A stretch of 64,000 nucleotides of DNA from NCBI RefSeq assembly GCF_947494875.1, contig NZ_CANLWM010000010.1:124001-188000 (forward strand), written 5' to 3'. The translations under genes were made by a program, and so were the position numbers. A model generated the notes under the pieces. The model worked only from the letters and a program-made list of their open reading frames with translations. It was not told where the DNA came from and ran no database searches. Origin of the DNA: an uncultured Williamsia sp. Lineage in GTDB: Bacteria; Actinomycetota; Actinomycetes; Mycobacteriales; Mycobacteriaceae. Every line of letters begins with the position of its first letter. The first letter of the stretch is position 1. Below are positions 25,797-36,985 of this stretch, in pieces.

Positions 25797-26426
25797 ATGG
25801 CTGGCTCCAAGCGCACCCGCATGACCCCCGAGGCACGGCGGCTGCAGCTGATCGAGGAGGGTCTGGCCATGGCCACGGACCGCCCGCTGGACCAGGTGTC
25901 CGTCGAGGCCGTCGCCGAGGCCGTCGGGGTGTCGCGGGCGCTGATCTTCCACTACTTCGACACCAAGCAGGACTTCCACGTCGCCATGGCGCGCGAGCAG
26001 TCGCACCGGATGCTCCAGGCCACCGAGCCCGACTTCACGCTGGGGGACCCGATCGAGGTCCTGCGCGGCACCATCCGCGGTTTCGTCGACTTCGTGACCG
26101 ACAACCGGAGCCTGTACCTGGCGCTGATGCGCGGGTCGGCGTCGTCGGACCCTGCCATGCAGGCGGTGTTCGACGAGACGCGGACGGTCATGGTGCGCCG
26201 CACCTTCGCGAACGTGCAGCTCGTCGGACTCGAGCCGACACCACTGGTCGAGCTCGCCATCAACGGGTGGATCGCTTTCGCCGAGGACGTGACGATCCGC
26301 TGGCTCACCGACGCCACGGTCACCCGCGACGAACTCCTCGAACTGATCACCGTCGCGCTGCCCAGCCTGGGCGCGATCGCCGGAAAGATGTCCGGCGCCG
26401 ACACCAGCGCGATGTCCCTGTCCTGA
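25797..26426 (+). CDS. TetR-family regulator of the monooxygenase operon
   Basis: A 209-residue TetR repressor. The N-terminal helix-turn-helix shows RLQLIEEGLAMATDRPLDQVSVEAVAEAVGVSRALIFHYFDTKQDF, a textbook TetR pattern. The remaining helices form the ligand-binding domain. The ATG at 25797 is preferred over a TTG at 25770, which would start inside operator 2. It is divergent from the monooxygenase operon with two tandem palindromes in the 69-base gap, so it probably represses both directions and responds to a substrate-like ligand. It is convergent with kgd. Confidence 0.9.
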   Translation: MAGSKRTRMTPEARRLQLIEEGLAMATDRPLDQVSVEAVAEAVGVSRALIFHYFDTKQDFHVAMAREQSHRMLQATEPDFTLGDPIEVLRGTIRGFVDFVTDNRSLYLALMRGSASSDPAMQAVFDETRTVMVRRTFANVQLVGLEPTPLVELAINGWIAFAEDVTIRWLTDATVTRDELLELITVALPSLGAIAGKMSGADTSAMSLS

Positions 26427-26433
26427 CAGACGA

Positions 26434-26473
26434 CGGTGGCCGCCCACCCGACGATGTCGGATGGACGGCCACC
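26434..26473. terminator. Hairpin terminator between TetR gene and kgd
   Basis: GGTGGCCG at 26434-26441 pairs with CGGCCACC at 26466-26473, with a smaller internal CCGAC/GTCGG hairpin between. It fills the 59-base gap of two convergent genes. Confidence 0.6.
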
Positions 26474-26485
26474 TGGTGAGAACCG

Positions 26486-29400
26486 TCAGTCGAAGGCCTT
26501 GTCCAGGATCTCCTGCTGCTCGACGGCATGGACCTTGCTCGAGCCCGACGACGGCGCGGACATCGCGCGCCGCGACACCCGGGTGAAGCCGCTGCCGAAG
26601 TGCTCGGGCAGCTTCTCGGGGAGGTTCAGTCCGAGGAACGGCCACGGGCCCTGGTTGGCAGGTTCGTCCTGCACCCATCGCTTGTCGTCGGCGTTCGGGT
26701 ACCGCTCCATGGTCTGCGCCAGACGGCGGTGCGGGATCGGGTAGAGCTGCTCGATCCGGACGATCGCGATGTCCTCGCGATTCTCCTTCTTCTTGCGCGC
26801 CGCGAGATCCCAGTACAACTTGCCGCTCACCAGCAGCACCCGGGTGACCTTCTCCGCCGCGGCGTCGTCGGTGACCGTGGGGTCGTCGATGATCGACAGG
26901 AACTTGCCGTCTGTGAAGTCCTCGACGGGGCTCGTGGCCGCCTTGTTGCGCAGCATCGACTTCGGTGTGAAGACGACCAGCGGGCGGCTGATCCCGTCGA
27001 GCACGTGGCGACGCAGCAGGTGGAAGTGGCTCGCCGGCGTCGACGGCTGGGCGACGGTCATCGACCCCTCGGCGCACAGCAGCAGGAAGCGCTCGATGCG
27101 TCCCGAGGTGTGGTCGGGACCCTGGCCCTCGTGACCGTGCGGCAACAGCAGCACGACGTCGGAGAGCTGTCCCCACTTGGCCTCACCCGACGAGATGAAC
27201 TCGTCGATGATCGACTGTGCGCCGTTGACGAAGTCGCCGAACTGCGCCTCCCACACGACCATCGCGTCGGGGTTGCCGACCGAGTAGCCGTACTCGAAGC
27301 CGACGACGGCGAACTCCGACAGCGGCGAGTCGTAGGCGAGGAACCGGCCGCCGGCGTTCTCGCCCTCGGTCTGCACCACCTGGTTGAGCGGTGTGTACTC
27401 CTGGCCGGTCTTGCGGTCGATGATGACCGAGTGCCGCTGGGAGAACGTGCCGCGACGCGAGTCCTGGCCGGACAGTCGGACCGTGCGGCCCTCGTGGACC
27501 AACGACCCGAACGCCAGCAGTTCGCCGAACGCCCAGTCGATGCCGCCCTCGCGCGACATCTCCTGCCGGCGGGTGAGAACCGGCTTCACCCGCTGGTGCG
27601 GGGAGAAGCCCTCGGGCACCTCGGCGAACGCGTCACCGATGGCCTCGACGACCGACGCGTCGACACCGGTCATCAGCTTCTGGGGGAGCTGTTGGTCGGA
27701 CTCGACCGACGGACTCGGGGCGGGCGTGAACTTCTCGAGTTCCTTGACCTCGTTGAACACCCGCTCCAGCTGGCCCTGGTAGTCGCGCAGGGCGTCCTCG
27801 GCCTCCTTGGTCGAGATGTCGCCGCGGCCGATGAGCGCCTCGGTGTAGCTCTTGCGGACCCCGCGCTTGGTGTCGATCACGTCGTACATGGCGGGCTGGG
27901 TCATCGACGGGTCGTCGCCCTCGTTGTGGCCACGGCGCCGGTAGCAGACGAGGTCGATGACGACGTCCTTGTGGAACGCCTGGCGGTAGTCGACGGCGAG
28001 CTTGGCGGCCCACACGCACGCCTCCGGGTCGTCGCCGTTCACGTGGAAGATCGGCGCACCGATCATCTTCGCGATGTCGGTGCAGTACTCGGTGGACCGC
28101 GAGTGCTCCGGCGCGGTGGTGAACCCGACCTGGTTGTTGACCACGATGTGCACGGTGCCGCCGGTGCGGTACCCGGGCAGCATCGCGAGGTTCAGGGTCT
28201 CGGCCACGACGCCCTGACCGGCGAACGCGGCGTCGCCGTGGAGCATCAGCGGCAGGACGGTGAACGCCTCGTCGGGACGCTCGAGCATGTCCTGCTTCGC
28301 GCGGACCAGTCCCTCGAGGACGGGGTTGACGGCCTCGAGGTGCGACGGGTTGGCGGTCAGCGAGACGTTGATCTCGTTGTCCCCGAACATCTGGTAGTAC
28401 TTGCCCTCGGCGCCGAGGTGGTACTTCACGTCACCCGACCCGTGCGCCTGCGAGGGGTTCAGGTTGCCCTCGAACTCGGTGAAGATCTTCGAGTACGGCT
28501 TGCCGACGATGTTGGCCAGCACGTTGAGACGGCCACGGTGCGGCATGCCGATGACGACCTCGTCGAGACCGTGCTCGGCGCTCTGGTCGATGACGCCGTC
28601 CATCATCGGGATGACGGTCTCGGCGCCCTCGAGCGAGAAACGCTTCTGCCCGACGTACTTGGTCTGCAGGAAGGTCTCGAACGCCTCGGCCGCGTTCAGC
28701 TTGCTGAGGATGTACTTCTGTTCGCCCACAGGTGGTTTGGTGTGCTTGATCTCCACCCGCTCCTGCAGCCACTCCTGCTGCCCGGGCTCGAGGATGTGGG
28801 TGTACTCGACGCCGACGTGGCGGCAGTAGGCGTCCCGCAGCACCGAGAGGATGTCACGCAGCTTCATCCGGTCCTGGCCGTGGAATCCGCCGACGGTGAA
28901 CTCGCGGTCGAGATCCCACAACGTCAGGTCGTAGGTCAGCACGTTGAGATCGGGATGGGCCGCGCGGGCGTCGGAGTCGATCATGAGCGGATCGATGTCG
29001 GCCATGAGGTGACCCCGGCTGCGGTACGCCGCGATCAGTTCGAGGACCCGCGCGTTCTTGTCGACCGACGGCGAGGCGATGTCCTTGCGCCACCGGATCG
29101 GCTCGTAGGGGATGTGGAACGCGGTGAAGATCTCGTCGTAGAACGCGTCGTCGAGCAGCAGGGTGTGGATGGTGCGCAGGAAGTCGCCCGACTCGGCACC
29201 CTGGATGATGCGGTGGTCGTACGTCGAGGTGAGGGTGATCAGCTTGCCGACACCCATCTCGGCGATGCGCTCGTCGCTGGCGCCCTGGAACTCGGCCGGG
29301 TACTCCATCGCGCCGGCGCCGATGATCGTGCCCTGACCCTTCATCAGGCGTGGCACCGAGTGCACGGTGCCGATGGTGCCGGGGTTGGTCAGCGAGATCG

Positions 29401-30376
29401 TGACGCCCGCGAAGTCGTCGGCGGTCAGCTTGCCGTCACGCGCACGCTTGACGATGTCCTCGTAGGCGGCGTGGAACTCGCCGAAACCCATGGTCTCGCA
29501 GTTCTTGATGGCGGCGACGACCAGCGAGCGGTTGCCGTCCTTGCCCTGCAGGTCGATCGCGAGACCGAGGTTGGTGTGCGCAGGGGTGATCGCGTTCGGC
29601 TTCCCGTCGACCTCGTCGAAATGACGGTTCATGTTCGGGAACGACTTGACCGCCTGCACGATCGCGTAGCCGAGGATGTGGGTGAACGAGATCTTGCCAC
29701 CGCGGGTGCGGGCGAGATGGTTGTTGACCACGATCCGGTTGTCGATCATCAGCTTCGCCGGGATCGCACGGACACTGGTGGCCGTCGGGATCTGCAGCGA
29801 CATGTTCATGTTCTTCGCGACCGCGGCCGCGGCGCCGCGCAGGACCTTCGACGTGTCCTCGGCGGGCGGGTCCTTCGGCGCCGGGGCGGACGCCGTCGGC
29901 TTGTCCGAACTCTTGCGCTCCGGCTTCGGCTCGGCCTTCTTCGCGGGGGCCTTGCCCTCCGACTTCGCCGGGGCACCCTTGGCGGGTGCGGCGTTCTCCG
30001 CCGTCGTGTCCTTTTTCTCGGACGACTTCTCGCGGATCGGGGTGGTGTCGTGGGGTGCGGTGCCGGTGGTCGGGGCGTCGGCGGCCGACGCGGCCGAACC
30101 GTCGCGGCTCTGGACCGCCTGACCCGACGCCGCCTTCGTCGCGGGTGCCTCGGTGACACTCGCCGGCGACGCGCCGTTGCTCGAGCCGTTCGACGTCGCC
30201 TTGTGCGTGCCGTTGCTCGCGGCGCCGTTGCCCGTCGGGGAGTCGGCGGGCGGGGTGTAGGACTCCAGGAAGTCGTGCCAGCTGCGGTCGACCGAATCGG
30301 GATCCTCACGGAATCGCTGGTACATCTCCTCGACCAGCCACTCGTTCTGTCCGAAGTCTGATACCGAACTGCTCAC
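26486..30376 (-). CDS. kgd: Multifunctional 2-oxoglutarate decarboxylase/dehydrogenase Kgd (SucA-type E1 with E2-like domain)
   Basis: A 1,296-residue actinobacterial enzyme at the 2-oxoglutarate step of the TCA cycle. The GTG at 30376 gives the expected N-terminal motif [21 protein letters not shown] long Ala/Pro/Lys/Ser linker (about 50-245) follows, then a succinyltransferase-like E2 catalytic domain with TYDHRIIQG and H388. The thiamine diphosphate-dependent E1 part includes [11 protein letters not shown] and a nearby VVNNQVGF. In M. tuberculosis (Rv1248c) the enzyme is inhibited by GarA; that control is known for the family, not visible here. The linker is longer than I recall for mycobacteria. 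The region upstream (30377-30600) holds no clear gene. Confidence 0.97.
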   Translation of the reverse strand: MSSSVSDFGQNEWLVEEMYQRFREDPDSVDRSWHDFLESYTPPADSPTGNGAASNGTHKATSNGSSNGASPASVTEAPATKAASGQAVQSRDGSAASAADAPTTGTAPHDTTPIREKSSEKKDTTAENAAPAKGAPAKSEGKAPAKKAEPKPERKSSDKPTASAPAPKDPPAEDTSKVLRGAAAAVAKNMNMSLQIPTATSVRAIPAKLMIDNRIVVNNHLARTRGGKISFTHILGYAIVQAVKSFPNMNRHFDEVDGKPNAITPAHTNLGLAIDLQGKDGNRSLVVAAIKNCETMGFGEFHAAYEDIVKRARDGKLTADDFAGVTISLTNPGTIGTVHSVPRLMKGQGTIIGAGAMEYPAEFQGASDERIAEMGVGKLITLTSTYDHRIIQGAESGDFLRTIHTLLLDDAFYDEIFTAFHIPYEPIRWRKDIASPSVDKNARVLELIAAYRSRGHLMADIDPLMIDSDARAAHPDLNVLTYDLTLWDLDREFTVGGFHGQDRMKLRDILSVLRDAYCRHVGVEYTHILEPGQQEWLQERVEIKHTKPPVGEQKYILSKLNAAEAFETFLQTKYVGQKRFSLEGAETVIPMMDGVIDQSAEHGLDEVVIGMPHRGRLNVLANIVGKPYSKIFTEFEGNLNPSQAHGSGDVKYHLGAEGKYYQMFGDNEINVSLTANPSHLEAVNPVLEGLVRAKQDMLERPDEAFTVLPLMLHGDAAFAGQGVVAETLNLAMLPGYRTGGTVHIVVNNQVGFTTAPEHSRSTEYCTDIAKMIGAPIFHVNGDDPEACVWAAKLAVDYRQAFHKDVVIDLVCYRRRGHNEGDDPSMTQPAMYDVIDTKRGVRKSYTEALIGRGDISTKEAEDALRDYQGQLERVFNEVKELEKFTPAPSPSVESDQQLPQKLMTGVDASVVEAIGDAFAEVPEGFSPHQRVKPVLTRRQEMSREGGIDWAFGELLAFGSLVHEGRTVRLSGQDSRRGTFSQRHSVIIDRKTGQEYTPLNQVVQTEGENAGGRFLAYDSPLSEFAVVGFEYGYSVGNPDAMVVWEAQFGDFVNGAQSIIDEFISSGEAKWGQLSDVVLLLPHGHEGQGPDHTSGRIERFLLLCAEGSMTVAQPSTPASHFHLLRRHVLDGISRPLVVFTPKSMLRNKAATSPVEDFTDGKFLSIIDDPTVTDDAAAEKVTRVLLVSGKLYWDLAARKKKENREDIAIVRIEQLYPIPHRRLAQTMERYPNADDKRWVQDEPANQGPWPFLGLNLPEKLPEHFGSGFTRVSRRAMSAPSSGSSKVHAVEQQEILDKAFD

Positions 30377-30623
30377 GGCAGATTCTCGCCTCAATTCCCT
30401 GATCGTCGCGTCGTGTCGGAGTGTTGTCGTGTCCGAACCGTGTCGGTGTCCCGAGGGTTGCCCGGGGGTACCGGCGTCGTGGTGCCCGGCACCGCGCGCG
30501 ACGCAGGCGACCGGTGATCCGGCGGCGCATCGTCCGAGGTACCACGGCAAGGTTAGTCCCCGCTCACCTGCGATGCATACGGGCTCGGTGTTGTCGCCCA
30601 CACCCGTCGCGAAGCGGGATGTC

Positions 30624-33600
30624 TCACCCCGCGTCGGCGGTCTCCGCGGTGGTCGGCCCCGTTGCCGATCCGGTGTCCCAGAGGACCCGATACCTGCCGT
30701 TCAACGCCAGGAGGTCCGCATGGGTTCCCAGTTCGACGATGCGTCCGTCGGCGACCACGGCGATCCGATCGGCGCGGGCCGCGGTGGCGAGGCGGTGGGC
30801 GACGATCACCGCGGTGCGCGACCGCGCGAGGCGACGGCCCGCGTCGAGCACACGCCGTTCGGTGGCCTGGTCCAGGGTGGCGGTCGCCTCGTCGAGGAGC
30901 AGCAGGTCGGGGTCGACGAGTTCCGCGCGGGCGAGCGCGATGAGCTGTCGCTGCCCGGCCGAGAGGCCCTGCCCGCGCTCGCCGACGCGGTGGGCCATTC
31001 CGCCGCGCATCCCCGCGATGACGTCGAGCGCCCCGACCGCCGCGGCGGCGGCCTCGATGCGTTCACGGGACGCGGTCGGGTCGCCGTAGGCGATGTTCGA
31101 CGCGATGGTCCCGGTGAACAGGTGCGCTTCCTGCGGCACGACGCCCAGGCGTCGACGATGTGCACGCAGCGGCACCTCTCGGATGTCGCGGCCGTCGAGT
31201 CGGACCGACCCCTCGGTGGGGTCGTAGAACCGAGCCAGCAGCTTGACGATGGTCGACTTGCCCGCGCCGGTCTGGCCGACCAGCGCCAGCGACGACCCCG
31301 CGGGGATGTCGAGGTCCACACCGCGCAGGGCGTCGTCGGCGGCGCCGGAGTACCGGAACCGGACGGCGTCGAGTTCGGCGTGTCCCGACGGACCGGTGGT
31401 CGCGTGGGCCGCCGGCGTCGCCACGCTCGTGTCGGGATCGGACTCGAGGCTGCTCGGGGTCCGCAACAGGTCGCCGATGCGCCGCAGCCCGACCACGGCC
31501 TGCTGGTAGCCGTCGAACACCTGGCTGAGCTGCTGCACCGGGCTGAACAGCATCCCGAGGTACAGCACGAACGCGACGATGGTCCCCGGCTGTGTCTGAC
31601 CGGACGCGACCTGCGACGCACCGATCCCGACCGCGACGGCGGTCGCCACGTCGGAGACGAGGGTGATGAACGGGAAGTACAGCGAGATCGCGCGCTGCGA
31701 CACCATGCGCGCCGCGACGTACTGCCCGGCCAGGTCGCCGAACCGGGCGCGGGCGCGGCCGTCGTTGCGGTAGCTGGTGGTGGTGCGCAGTCCGGCGATG
31801 TTCTCCTGGAAGTCGGCGTTCACGGCGCTGACCAGTTCCCGCGACCGGGTGTAGGCGCGGGACGCGACGCGTTGGAAGACGACGGTCGCGACGGCCAGCG
31901 GGACCAGGGCGACGACGACGATCGCGCCGAGCGACGGGTCGGTCACGATGAGCGCCGCGGCGACCCCGACGATCGTGAGCAGCGCGATGACCGTGGTCGA
32001 GAGGCCCGTCTGCAGGAACGACGAAAGCGCGTCGATGTCGGTCGTCATCCGCGTCATGATTCGGCCGGACAGCTCGCGCTCGTAGTAGTCGAGGCCCAGG
32101 CGCTGCAGGTGGGCGTAGCTGCGCACCCGGAGTCGGAACAGGACGCGTTCGCCCGCGCGGGTGCTCGTGATGGTGGTGAGCGACAACGCGACCCAGCCGA
32201 CCGCCACGGCGGCGAGGCCCGCGGCGGTGGTGGCCCACAGCGTCGAGAGCTGATCGCGCGTCGCGGCGTTCACGCCGAGTCGCGCCAGGGTCGGGAACGC
32301 CAGGCCCGTGGCGGTGTCGAGAGCGACCGCGACGATCGCGAGCAACAGCAGTCCGCGGACCGGTCGGAGCAACCCGCGCAGCGAGAACCGCGGGTCGGGG
32401 GCGCGGGCCTCGGACTCGTCGACCTGCGGATCCTCCTGCGCCGGGGGCAGCTCGGCGACCGCCTCGAGCAGGGCCGGGGTGGCGGGCATCGACCCGAGCG
32501 CACTGGACACACCGCCACCACCGCGTCGCCCCGCGCGGGGTGGGGTGGCGGGGCGGATCCGGTCACCGGTGTCGGGTGCCTCGTCGTCGGGCCACAGAGA
32601 CGACCGGTCGGGGACGGCGACGGCGGGGAGCTCGTCGGGTGTCGCGGTCGCGCCTGTCGCCGGGTCGGACATGAGCGATCGGAACAGCGCCGACCGGGCG
32701 GCGACGTCGGCGGGCGGTCCGGACTCGACGACGCGCCCGCCGTCGAGCACGACGACCCGGTCGGCGGGGGCGAGCGTCGACCGCCGGTGGGCGATCAGCA
32801 CGAGGGTGCGGCCTGGGGTGTCCCGCAGCTCGGCGAGGATCGCCGCCTCCGTGGTCGCGTCCACGGCCGAGGTCGCGTCGTCGAGGACGAGGATCGGCGG
32901 GTCGACGAAGAACGCGCGGGCGAGGGCGATCCGCTGCCGCTGACCGCCGGAGAGCGTCAGTCCCCGTTCGCCGACCACGGTGTCGTAGCCGTCGGGCAGT
33001 GCCGAGATGAAGTCGTGGGCGGCGGCACGGCGGGCGGCCCGTTCCACGCGTGCCCGGACCGCCGCCGCGTCGAGCCCGTCGGCCGCGGGTCCGAGGGCGA
33101 TGTTGGCCGCGATCGAGTCGGAGTAGAGGAACGGGTCGTCGAAGACGATGCCGATGCGGGACCGGATGCTCTCGAGGTCGGCGTCGGCCACGTCGAGTCC
33201 GACGCCCGTCGACGAATCGACGAGGTGCACCGTCCCGCGCCGGGCGGGCGCGAGACCGGCGAGCACGGCGGCCAGCGTCGACTTCCCGGAACCTGGCGGC
33301 CCGACGACCGCCACCGCCTCACCGGGTGAGACGGTGAGGTCGAGACCGCGGAAGAGCGACGTGCCATCGGGGAGGTCGACATCGACGTCGGAGACCCGGA
33401 TGCCGACCGCCCCGGGCGGCGCGGCGGCGACACCGGTGCCCGGATCGGACAGGTACCGGGGGTCGGTCGGGTGGTCGATGACGTCGTAGACACGTTCCAC
33501 CGCCGCACGCGCCAGCTGCGCCGACACGACGAGGTTGGTGAGCAACCGCGCCAGCCCGGTCATCGTCGTCACATAGGTGGCGAACGCCAGGAACGTCCCG

Positions 33601-34421
33601 ACCGTGATGTCACCGCGGGCGGTGAGAATCCCTCCGAGGGCGACGATCGCGACCAGGGCGAGCTGGGGGATCGCGTTCATCGTCGGGGAGAAGCGGGCGT
33701 TGATCCGGGCTGCCCGCATGCGCTGCGAGAACAGTCGACGGCCGTGGTCGGCGAGTTCGTCGACCGACCGGTCCTCCTGCCCGAAGCCCTTCACCACCCG
33801 GACGCCGGTCACGGTCTCCTCGACGTGCTGCGCGACGTCGGCCGCGGTCTGCTGCGCAGACCACGTCGCGGCGAACAACGACCGCCGCGTCCGGAACGCC
33901 ACCACCGCGACGAGGGGGATGACGAGCAGCGCGACCAGGGTGAGCAGGGGCGACAGGTAGGCCATCACCACGAACGCCAGCACCACCTGCACGACCGCGC
34001 CGAGGGACAGCGGCACCATCGCCAAGAGGCCCTGGACCAGCTGCAGGTCCGAGATCGACCGCGACACCACCTGTCCGGTGACGATGCGGTCGACCGACGG
34101 GCCGTCGAGCCGCAGCAGCGTGGACAGGATCGAGGTACGCAGGACGTTCTGGACCGTCAGCGACAGACGCCCGGCCGTCAGCCGACGGAAGAACTGCGCG
34201 ATGAACCGCACGACGCCGAGCACGACGAGCGCGGCGCCGAGGGTCGCGATCGAGAAGCCGTGCGACGCACTGCCGGTCGCGGTGTCGATCGCCGCCTTGG
34301 TGACCAGGGGGACCGAGAGGTCGATCGCGACGCCGATCGCGGTGACGGCGAGCGTGATCGACAGCAGTGCACGGTGCCGCGCGCACTCGGCGGCCAGCCG
34401 TGCGATCCAGCCGCGGGTCAC
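30624..34421 (-). CDS. Single-chain double ABC exporter (fused Rv1273c-Rv1272c type)
   Basis: A 1,265-residue full exporter with two type-IV transmembrane domains and two ATPase domains in one chain (TMD-NBD-TMD-NBD), whereas M. tuberculosis has the two halves as separate genes. NBD1 has Walker A GPPGSGKS (G374-K380) and signature LSGGQ. Its Walker B reads LDDATS, with D515 where the catalytic Glu normally is. NBD2 has Walker A GQTGAGKS and a normal Walker B LDEATA (E1178), but signature LSAGQ (A1155). Degenerate Walker B in one half and altered signature in the other together make one inactive ATP site, as in heterodimeric exporters. It overlaps the upstream EcsC-like gene by four bases. Substrate unknown; drug or lipid export is possible. 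Confidence 0.92.
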   Translation of the reverse strand: MTRGWIARLAAECARHRALLSITLAVTAIGVAIDLSVPLVTKAAIDTATGSASHGFSIATLGAALVVLGVVRFIAQFFRRLTAGRLSLTVQNVLRTSILSTLLRLDGPSVDRIVTGQVVSRSISDLQLVQGLLAMVPLSLGAVVQVVLAFVVMAYLSPLLTLVALLVIPLVAVVAFRTRRSLFAATWSAQQTAADVAQHVEETVTGVRVVKGFGQEDRSVDELADHGRRLFSQRMRAARINARFSPTMNAIPQLALVAIVALGGILTARGDITVGTFLAFATYVTTMTGLARLLTNLVVSAQLARAAVERVYDVIDHPTDPRYLSDPGTGVAAAPPGAVGIRVSDVDVDLPDGTSLFRGLDLTVSPGEAVAVVGPPGSGKSTLAAVLAGLAPARRGTVHLVDSSTGVGLDVADADLESIRSRIGIVFDDPFLYSDSIAANIALGPAADGLDAAAVRARVERAARRAAAHDFISALPDGYDTVVGERGLTLSGGQRQRIALARAFFVDPPILVLDDATSAVDATTEAAILAELRDTPGRTLVLIAHRRSTLAPADRVVVLDGGRVVESGPPADVAARSALFRSLMSDPATGATATPDELPAVAVPDRSSLWPDDEAPDTGDRIRPATPPRAGRRGGGGVSSALGSMPATPALLEAVAELPPAQEDPQVDESEARAPDPRFSLRGLLRPVRGLLLLAIVAVALDTATGLAFPTLARLGVNAATRDQLSTLWATTAAGLAAVAVGWVALSLTTITSTRAGERVLFRLRVRSYAHLQRLGLDYYERELSGRIMTRMTTDIDALSSFLQTGLSTTVIALLTIVGVAAALIVTDPSLGAIVVVALVPLAVATVVFQRVASRAYTRSRELVSAVNADFQENIAGLRTTTSYRNDGRARARFGDLAGQYVAARMVSQRAISLYFPFITLVSDVATAVAVGIGASQVASGQTQPGTIVAFVLYLGMLFSPVQQLSQVFDGYQQAVVGLRRIGDLLRTPSSLESDPDTSVATPAAHATTGPSGHAELDAVRFRYSGAADDALRGVDLDIPAGSSLALVGQTGAGKSTIVKLLARFYDPTEGSVRLDGRDIREVPLRAHRRRLGVVPQEAHLFTGTIASNIAYGDPTASRERIEAAAAAVGALDVIAGMRGGMAHRVGERGQGLSAGQRQLIALARAELVDPDLLLLDEATATLDQATERRVLDAGRRLARSRTAVIVAHRLATAARADRIAVVADGRIVELGTHADLLALNGRYRVLWDTGSATGPTTAETADAG

Positions 34422-35104
34422 CGATCGTGCGCGGTGATCGCCGGCGTCGCGTCGGGCCAGGTGGTGGGCGGGGGACCGAACGACGTGCGGGCGTTGGCGA
34501 CGATGCGTCGACCCAGCGCACGGTTGCCGACACCGCCGACCGCGGCACCGATCCCGGCCGGGAGCATCTTGCCCACCATCAGCGGGGCGCGGCGGGCCGC
34601 GTACTTCTTCACCACCCGCTTCAGCAGCGTCTTGTTGAGGCTGCGCAGAGCGGGTCCGTTGAGTGCGCCGCCGGCCACCCGCCCGAGGGGGTTGTGACGC
34701 GAGCCCAGCTCCTTGGCCAGAGCGGTGAGTCCCTCCTCGCCGAGCACGACGGCGAGGACCAGGGTGCGTCGCCGTTCGGCGTCCTCCACCGGGATGCCGT
34801 GCACCTCGGCGACGGCGAGCGCGAGCAGCGCCGACGCCTCGACGAAGAACGCGGACTCACCGCCGATCGCCGCGATGGAGGCGAGCGTCCCGACGCCCGG
34901 CACCGCGGCCGTCGCGCCGACGGCACCGCCCGACGACATCACGGTCGTCAGATACCGCTTCTCGAGGCGCTCGATGATCTGTGTGGGTGACTCGTCGGGG
35001 TGGGCCGACCGCAGACGGCGGACGTAGGCCGCGACGGCCGGCGCCTGCAGGCGCTGGGCACGGTCGATGACACCGACGATCGCTCCGCCGCGGTCGCCGC
35101 TCAC
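34418..35104 (-). CDS. Uncharacterised EcsC-like protein
   Basis: A 228-residue protein that I can only place loosely near the EcsC family. It has an N-terminal charged helical part (TQIIERLEKRYLTTV), a long Gly/Ala-rich amphipathic stretch SSGGAVGATAAVPGVGTLASIAA (about residues 54-76), and further helices with a LALAVAEVHGI segment. The Gly/Ala stretch could lie on a membrane. It begins at GTG 35104, overlapping the stop of the GST-like gene (GTGA), and ends overlapping the ABC exporter start (ATGA). All three are therefore one tightly coupled operon. Function unknown. Confidence 0.65.
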   Translation of the reverse strand: MSGDRGGAIVGVIDRAQRLQAPAVAAYVRRLRSAHPDESPTQIIERLEKRYLTTVMSSGGAVGATAAVPGVGTLASIAAIGGESAFFVEASALLALAVAEVHGIPVEDAERRRTLVLAVVLGEEGLTALAKELGSRHNPLGRVAGGALNGPALRSLNKTLLKRVVKKYAARRAPLMVGKMLPAGIGAAVGGVGNRALGRRIVANARTSFGPPPTTWPDATPAITAHDR

Positions 35105-36195
35105 CGCGGAGCCCAGTCCTGCAGGGCGACGGTCTCCTCCGGACGCGGCGGTGGCGGGGGAGTGCCCTCGCCGAAGGGGCGGCCGCCGAGCTGCTCTCGG
35201 TGGTGCGGGGTGTGCCAGCCGCGCAGGTCCGGCCCCAGCGGCACGATCCCGGTCGGGTTGATGTCGGAGTGGACCACGTAGTAGTGCCGCTTGATCTGCG
35301 TGAAGTCGACCGTGTCGCCGAAACCCGGTGTCTGGAACAGATCTCGGGCGTACGCCCACAGCACCGGCATCTCGCTGAGCTTCATCCGGTTGCACTTGAA
35401 GTGGCCGTGGTAGACGGGGTCGAAGCGGACGAGCGTGGTGAACAGCCGGACGTCGGCCTCGGTGATGGTGTCGCCCACCAGGTATCGCTGTCCGCGCAGC
35501 CGCTCGGCGATCACGTCGAGGTGGTCGAAGAGGCGTGCGTACGCGCGCTCGTACGACTGCTGGCTGCCGGCGAAACCACAGCGGTAGACGCCGTTGTTGA
35601 TCTCGCTGAAGACGCCCGCGTTGACCTCGTCGATCTCCGCGCGCAGGTGCTCGGGGTAGAGCTGCGGTGCGCCGTCGCGGTGATGCTCGGTCCACTCGAG
35701 CGACATGTCGATCGTCATCTGCGGGAAGTTGTTGGTCACCACCTCTCCCGACGGGACGTCGACCATGGCCGGGACGGTGATGCCCTTGCTGTAGTCGGGG
35801 AACCGGGCGAGGTACGCGTCCTTGATCCGGGGGATCTTCAACACCGGGTCGACGCCGCCGGGGTCGAGGTCGAAGGTCCACGAGTCGGGGTCGTGCGTGG
35901 GACCGCACAACCCCATCGAGATGGCGTCCTCCAGACCCAGCAGCCGCCGCACGATGATCGCGCGGTTCGCCCAGGGGCAGGCGCGCGCCACGACGAGTCG
36001 ATACCGACCGGGCTCGACGGGGTAGCCGTCCCTGCCGTCGCGGGTGATGCGGGTCTCGATGTAGTTGGTGTCGCGGACGAAGTCCGTCCCCGGGTTGACG
36101 TAGGTGCCCGGCGTCGACCAGGTCTCGTTCTCGCCGCCGCCGTCGTCGTCTGTGTTCTCCGCCGGTGACCCGGTCGCTGATACGTCTGCACTCAT
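35101..36195 (-). CDS. Xi-class glutathione S-transferase-like (hydroquinone reductase) family protein
   Basis: A 364-residue thioredoxin-fold/GST-family enzyme. The N-terminal domain contains the catalytic-type motif ARACPWANRA (about 72-81), whose Cys-Pro-Trp matches the CPW of Xi-class glutathionyl-hydroquinone reductases. The C-terminal domain contains the GST signature YLVGDTITEADVRLFTTLVRFDPVYHGHFKCN. Actinobacteria make mycothiol rather than glutathione, so the natural thiol is probably mycothiol; this is inference. It starts an operon with the EcsC-like gene and the double ABC exporter. It is divergent from a PadR gene with a 112-base gap. Confidence 0.88.
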   Translation of the reverse strand: MSADVSATGSPAENTDDDGGGENETWSTPGTYVNPGTDFVRDTNYIETRITRDGRDGYPVEPGRYRLVVARACPWANRAIIVRRLLGLEDAISMGLCGPTHDPDSWTFDLDPGGVDPVLKIPRIKDAYLARFPDYSKGITVPAMVDVPSGEVVTNNFPQMTIDMSLEWTEHHRDGAPQLYPEHLRAEIDEVNAGVFSEINNGVYRCGFAGSQQSYERAYARLFDHLDVIAERLRGQRYLVGDTITEADVRLFTTLVRFDPVYHGHFKCNRMKLSEMPVLWAYARDLFQTPGFGDTVDFTQIKRHYYVVHSDINPTGIVPLGPDLRGWHTPHHREQLGGRPFGEGTPPPPPRPEETVALQDWAPR

Positions 36196-36263
36196 CGAAG
36201 CCAGATTAGCCCGCACCCGGCGGGGGCCGGTCGAGTTGCGAGTCGGTGACCCTGATGCGAATA

Positions 36264-36284
36264 TTCCGCACGGAACATGTGCGG
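36264..36284. promoter_or_regulatory. Candidate PadR operator (overlapping palindromes)
   Basis: TTCCG-CA-CGGAA (36264-36275) is a perfect short palindrome, overlapped by CCGCAC-N7-GTGCGG (36266-36284). They lie in the divergent gap between the GST-like and padR genes, 24 bases before padR. PadR sites are often short dyads of this kind, but assignment is by eye only. Confidence 0.35.
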
Positions 36285-36307
36285 TCGGGTGGGTGCGGAG
36301 GTGGACG

Positions 36308-36985
36308 GTGACGGCAGGACGACGTCGGGACGACAGGTCCCCCCTCACCCCGCTCGCGGTGTTGGTGCTGTGCGCCCTGGACGAGCGGCCGATGCACCCC
36401 TACGAGATGCTGCAGGTGTTCGACGCCCGCAGGGATGACCGCTTCGCCACCATCGCGCCGGGCACGCTGTACCGCACCGTCACGCGGCTCGAGGAGCGCG
36501 GACTCGTGCGTGTGGACGACGTGTCCCGCGACGGCAACCGTCCGGAGCGCACCGTCTACGCCGTGACAGCGGAGGGCGACGCCCGCGCGCGCGAGCACAT
36601 CGCGTCCCTGCTGGCGGTGCCGTCGGTGGAGTACAGCGACCTGCACCTGGCCCTCGCCGAGGCCCACGAGCTGCCACGTGAGCAGGTGGTCGACCTGCTC
36701 GACAACCGGATCGCGCACATGCGCGCCGACCTCGAGCGGTGGGAGACCGCCCGCGAGCAGGCGCTCGCCCGCGGTGTGCCCGAGATGTACCTGCTGGACC
36801 TCGGGTGCCGCTGCGCGACGCTGCGGGCGCAGATCGAGCACCTCGCCGCGCTCCGCGGCCGGGTGGCCGACGGATCGCTCGCCTGGAAGTCCGACCCGGA
36901 CCACGCCGACTGCCCCCTCACCGCAGAGGACTTCCCCCCACCGACACCGAGCCCGACCGATCACCCCGTTCAGGAGTACGTGTGA
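36308..36985 (+). CDS. PadR-family transcriptional regulator
   Basis: A 225-residue regulator with the PadR winged helix at the N-terminus: LTPLAVLVLCALDERPMHPYEMLQVF, then the TLYRTVTRLEERGLV recognition part and the wing VYAVTAEGDARA. A C-terminal helical (Vir) domain follows. The GTG at 36308 has a GGAGG seven bases upstream. It overlaps the efflux pump gene by one base, so it almost certainly represses that operon; the tail ends with a Pro-rich segment before the stop. The ligand is unknown but such pairs usually sense a toxic compound the pump exports. Confidence 0.9.
   Translation: MTAGRRRDDRSPLTPLAVLVLCALDERPMHPYEMLQVFDARRDDRFATIAPGTLYRTVTRLEERGLVRVDDVSRDGNRPERTVYAVTAEGDARAREHIASLLAVPSVEYSDLHLALAEAHELPREQVVDLLDNRIAHMRADLERWETAREQALARGVPEMYLLDLGCRCATLRAQIEHLAALRGRVADGSLAWKSDPDHADCPLTAEDFPPPTPSPTDHPVQEYV

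Noticed and set aside
26528-30361. Very long open frame of about 1,277 codons antisense to kgd
   Set aside because: It is the shadow of a high-GC gene: the opposite strand holds an unmistakable Kgd protein with all domains, while the antisense translation has no recognisable motif and is Arg/Val/Asp-rich as expected from codon bias.
30429-33329. Open frame of about 966 codons antisense to the ABC exporter
   Set aside because: Same codon-bias shadow effect; the real gene on the minus strand has complete ATPase motifs.
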